Positions 5,215-6,709 of a stretch of DNA of 6,709 nt are shown here, piece by piece. The DNA is from Akkermansia sp. (GTDB taxonomy: Bacteria > Verrucomicrobiota > Verrucomicrobiia > Verrucomicrobiales > Akkermansiaceae): contig JAFNWZ010000198.1 of the NCBI GenBank assembly GCA_017379255.1, positions 1 through 6,709 of the forward strand, in the 5' to 3' direction. Within the stretch, counting starts at the first letter, position 1; every line of letters starts with the position of its first letter. The notes beneath the pieces are model-generated. The model was not told where the DNA came from, did not search any database, and was given only the letters and a program-made list of their open reading frames with translations. Both the position numbers and the translations under genes were made by a program.

Positions 5215-6709
5215 TTACGCCTGCTGGGATTCCAGCGCGGCAGCCACCAGACCGGAGAACAGGGGGTGTGCACTGTTCGGGCGGCTCTGGAATTCCGGGT
5301 GGTACTGGCAGGCAATGAAGAAGGGATGGGAGGGAAGCTCCACCACTTCCACCAGGCCATGCTCATCGTTCACGGCGGAAATCACCATGCCGCCCTTCTC
5401 CACCTCGTCGCGGTAGTCGGCGTTGAATTCATAGCGGTGGCGGTGACGTTCGGAGATAACCTCCTTGCCGTCGTAAAGCTTGCTGCAGAGGGTACCGGGC
5501 TTGATGTGGGCCGGATAGGCACCCAGACGCATGGTGGCACCCATGTTCTCGATGTGCTTCTGCTCCTCCTGCAGGCAGACCACCGGGGCCTTGCTGTCCT
5601 TGTTGAACTCGGTGGAGTTGGCATCGGCATGGCCCAGCACGTTGCGGGCGAACTCGATGACGGCCACCTGCATGCCAAGGCAGATACCCAGGAAGGGAAT
5701 GTTGTTCTCGCGGGCATACTGCACGGCCTTGATCTTGCCTTCCACGCCGCGGTCGCCGAAGCCACCGGGCACCAGAATGCCGTCCACCTTGCCAATCATC
5801 TCCTCGCAGCTGCCGTTGGTCAGAGCCTCGGCGTCCACACGCACCACCTCGACACGGCAGTCATTGGCTGCACCGGCGTGAGTAAAGCTCTCGTAGATGG
5901 ACTTGTAAGCATCCTGCAGGGAAATGTACTTGCCCACCACGGCGATGCGCACGCTGTGGGAGGGGTGAATCACGCGGCCCACGAACTTCTGCCAGTCGTC
6001 CATCTTGGGCTTGGGAACGGTGATGCCCAGCACATCAGTCACGATGCGGTCCACCTTGTCGCGGCCCAGGTCAATGGGGCACTCGTAGATGCTGTGCTTC
6101 ACGTCGCAGAAAGCCACCACATTGGAGGCGGGCACGTTGCAGAACATGGCAATCTTGCGCTTCTCCTCATCGGTCAGGTTGTCCATCTCCGTGCGGCACA
6201 CAATCATGTCCGGCTGAATGCCAATCTCGCGCAGCTTGGCCACGCTCTGCTGCGTGGGCTTGGTCTTGGTTTCGCCGGCAGCCTTGATGTAAGGCAGCAG
6301 GGTTACATGGATGAAGCAGCAGTTGTTGCGGCCCACCTCCTGGCTGAACTGGCGCAGGGATTCCAGGAACAGGAAGCCTTCGATATCGCCCACCGTACCA
6401 CCGATTTCAGTGATAATCACATCGCAGTTCTTATTCTTCTCGGTCAGATCGTAGAGACGCTGCTTGATTTCGTCGGTCACGTGCGGGATGTACTGCACGG
6501 TCTTGCCCAGATAATCGCCGCGGCGTTCCTTCTCCAGCACCCGCTCAAACACCTTGCCACTGGTCAGGTTGTTCAGGCGGGAAAGCTCGCAGTGGATAAA
6601 ACGCTCGTAATGGCCGAGGTCGAGGTCGGTCTCGGCACCGTCGTTCAGCACGTACACTTCACCGTGCTGGTAGGGGCTCATGGTGCCCGGGTCGATGTTC
6701 AGATACGGG
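5215..6709 (-). CDS. pyrG: CTP synthase (glutamine-hydrolysing), N-terminus outside window
   Basis: The enzyme makes CTP from UTP, ATP and glutamine in the cytoplasm, the last step of de novo CTP synthesis. The frame is open to the right edge. The codons before the ATG at 6681 read PYLNIDPGT, a conserved N-terminal stretch of the family, so that ATG is internal. About 40 residues are missing, including the ATP P-loop. Counting from the Met at 6681, the synthase domain (1 to ~235) shows DGAETDLDLGHYERF (14-28), TEIGGTVGDIEG (91-102) with the Mg-binding Glu, and the nucleotide-binding KTKPTQ (139-144). The class I glutamine amidotransferase domain (~245-488) has the PGGFGDRG oxyanion region (305-312), nucleophile Cys334 in GICLGMQ, and His461 and Glu463 in HPEF. 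All visible catalytic residues are present. Visible length plus the missing part gives about 540 residues, normal for the family. The stop is TAA at 5217-5215, and a terminator hairpin follows 18 bp later. Confidence 0.97.
   Translation of the reverse strand, partial: PYLNIDPGTMSPYQHGEVYVLNDGAETDLDLGHYERFIHCELSRLNNLTSGKVFERVLEKERRGDYLGKTVQYIPHVTDEIKQRLYDLTEKNKNCDVIITEIGGTVGDIEGFLFLESLRQFSQEVGRNNCCFIHVTLLPYIKAAGETKTKPTQQSVAKLREIGIQPDMIVCRTEMDNLTDEEKRKIAMFCNVPASNVVAFCDVKHSIYECPIDLGRDKVDRIVTDVLGITVPKPKMDDWQKFVGRVIHPSHSVRIAVVGKYISLQDAYKSIYESFTHAGAANDCRVEVVRVDAEALTNGSCEEMIGKVDGILVPGGFGDRGVEGKIKAVQYARENNIPFLGICLGMQVAVIEFARNVLGHADANSTEFNKDSKAPVVCLQEEQKHIENMGATMRLGAYPAHIKPGTLCSKLYDGKEVISERHRHRYEFNADYRDEVEKGGMVISAVNDEHGLVEVVELPSHPFFIACQYHPEFQSRPNSAHPLFSGLVAAALESQQA

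Noticed and set aside
6679..6681. ATG at 6681 as the start of pyrG
   Set aside because: The residues just before it (PYLNIDPGT) are a conserved part of CTP synthase, so this Met is the internal one of the GTMSP motif.

Overview
The window suggests a Verrucomicrobiota-type bacterium, possibly Akkermansia or a relative. The evidence is a large surface protein that combines Chlamydia-Pmp-like GGAI/FxxN motifs, an autotransporter-associated beta-strand repeat and a short C-terminal PEP-CTERM tail, in moderately GC-rich DNA with weak Shine-Dalgarno signals. The taxonomy is an inference from protein style, not from a marker gene comparison.

Layout. A plus-strand gene fills the left third (from beyond the left edge to 2276) and encodes the C-terminal 757 residues of an exported beta-solenoid surface protein. 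A convergent intergenic region (2277-2610) follows. It holds a perfect 11-bp hairpin without a T-tract, an AT-rich patch with repeated TACAATG-like words, and a strong intrinsic terminator reading leftward. The rest of the window is a minus-strand run, in transcription order: pyrG (CTP synthase, N-terminus beyond the right edge), an intrinsic-terminator-like hairpin in the 63-bp gap, a sodium:solute symporter gene, a 102-codon gene of unknown function, and a 199-codon gene for a secreted, highly charged helical protein of unknown function. This run ends at the terminator at 2541-2588.

How the genes relate. The symporter, the 102-codon gene and the 199-codon gene are separated by only 26 and 19 bp and share one downstream terminator, so they very likely form one transcription unit. 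pyrG lies just upstream on the same strand but is separated by the hairpin plus T5. The transporter unit is therefore either fed by read-through from pyrG or has its own promoter, which I could not identify. Nothing visible ties the substrate of the transporter to CTP synthesis. The surface protein is transcribed toward this unit and is functionally separate.

I see no RNA genes, CRISPR arrays, insertion sequences or defence systems. The window looks like ordinary chromosome. Its less common elements are the hybrid surface protein with a compositional break, the terminator placed directly before the symporter start codon, and the two unrecognised genes at the end of the unit.
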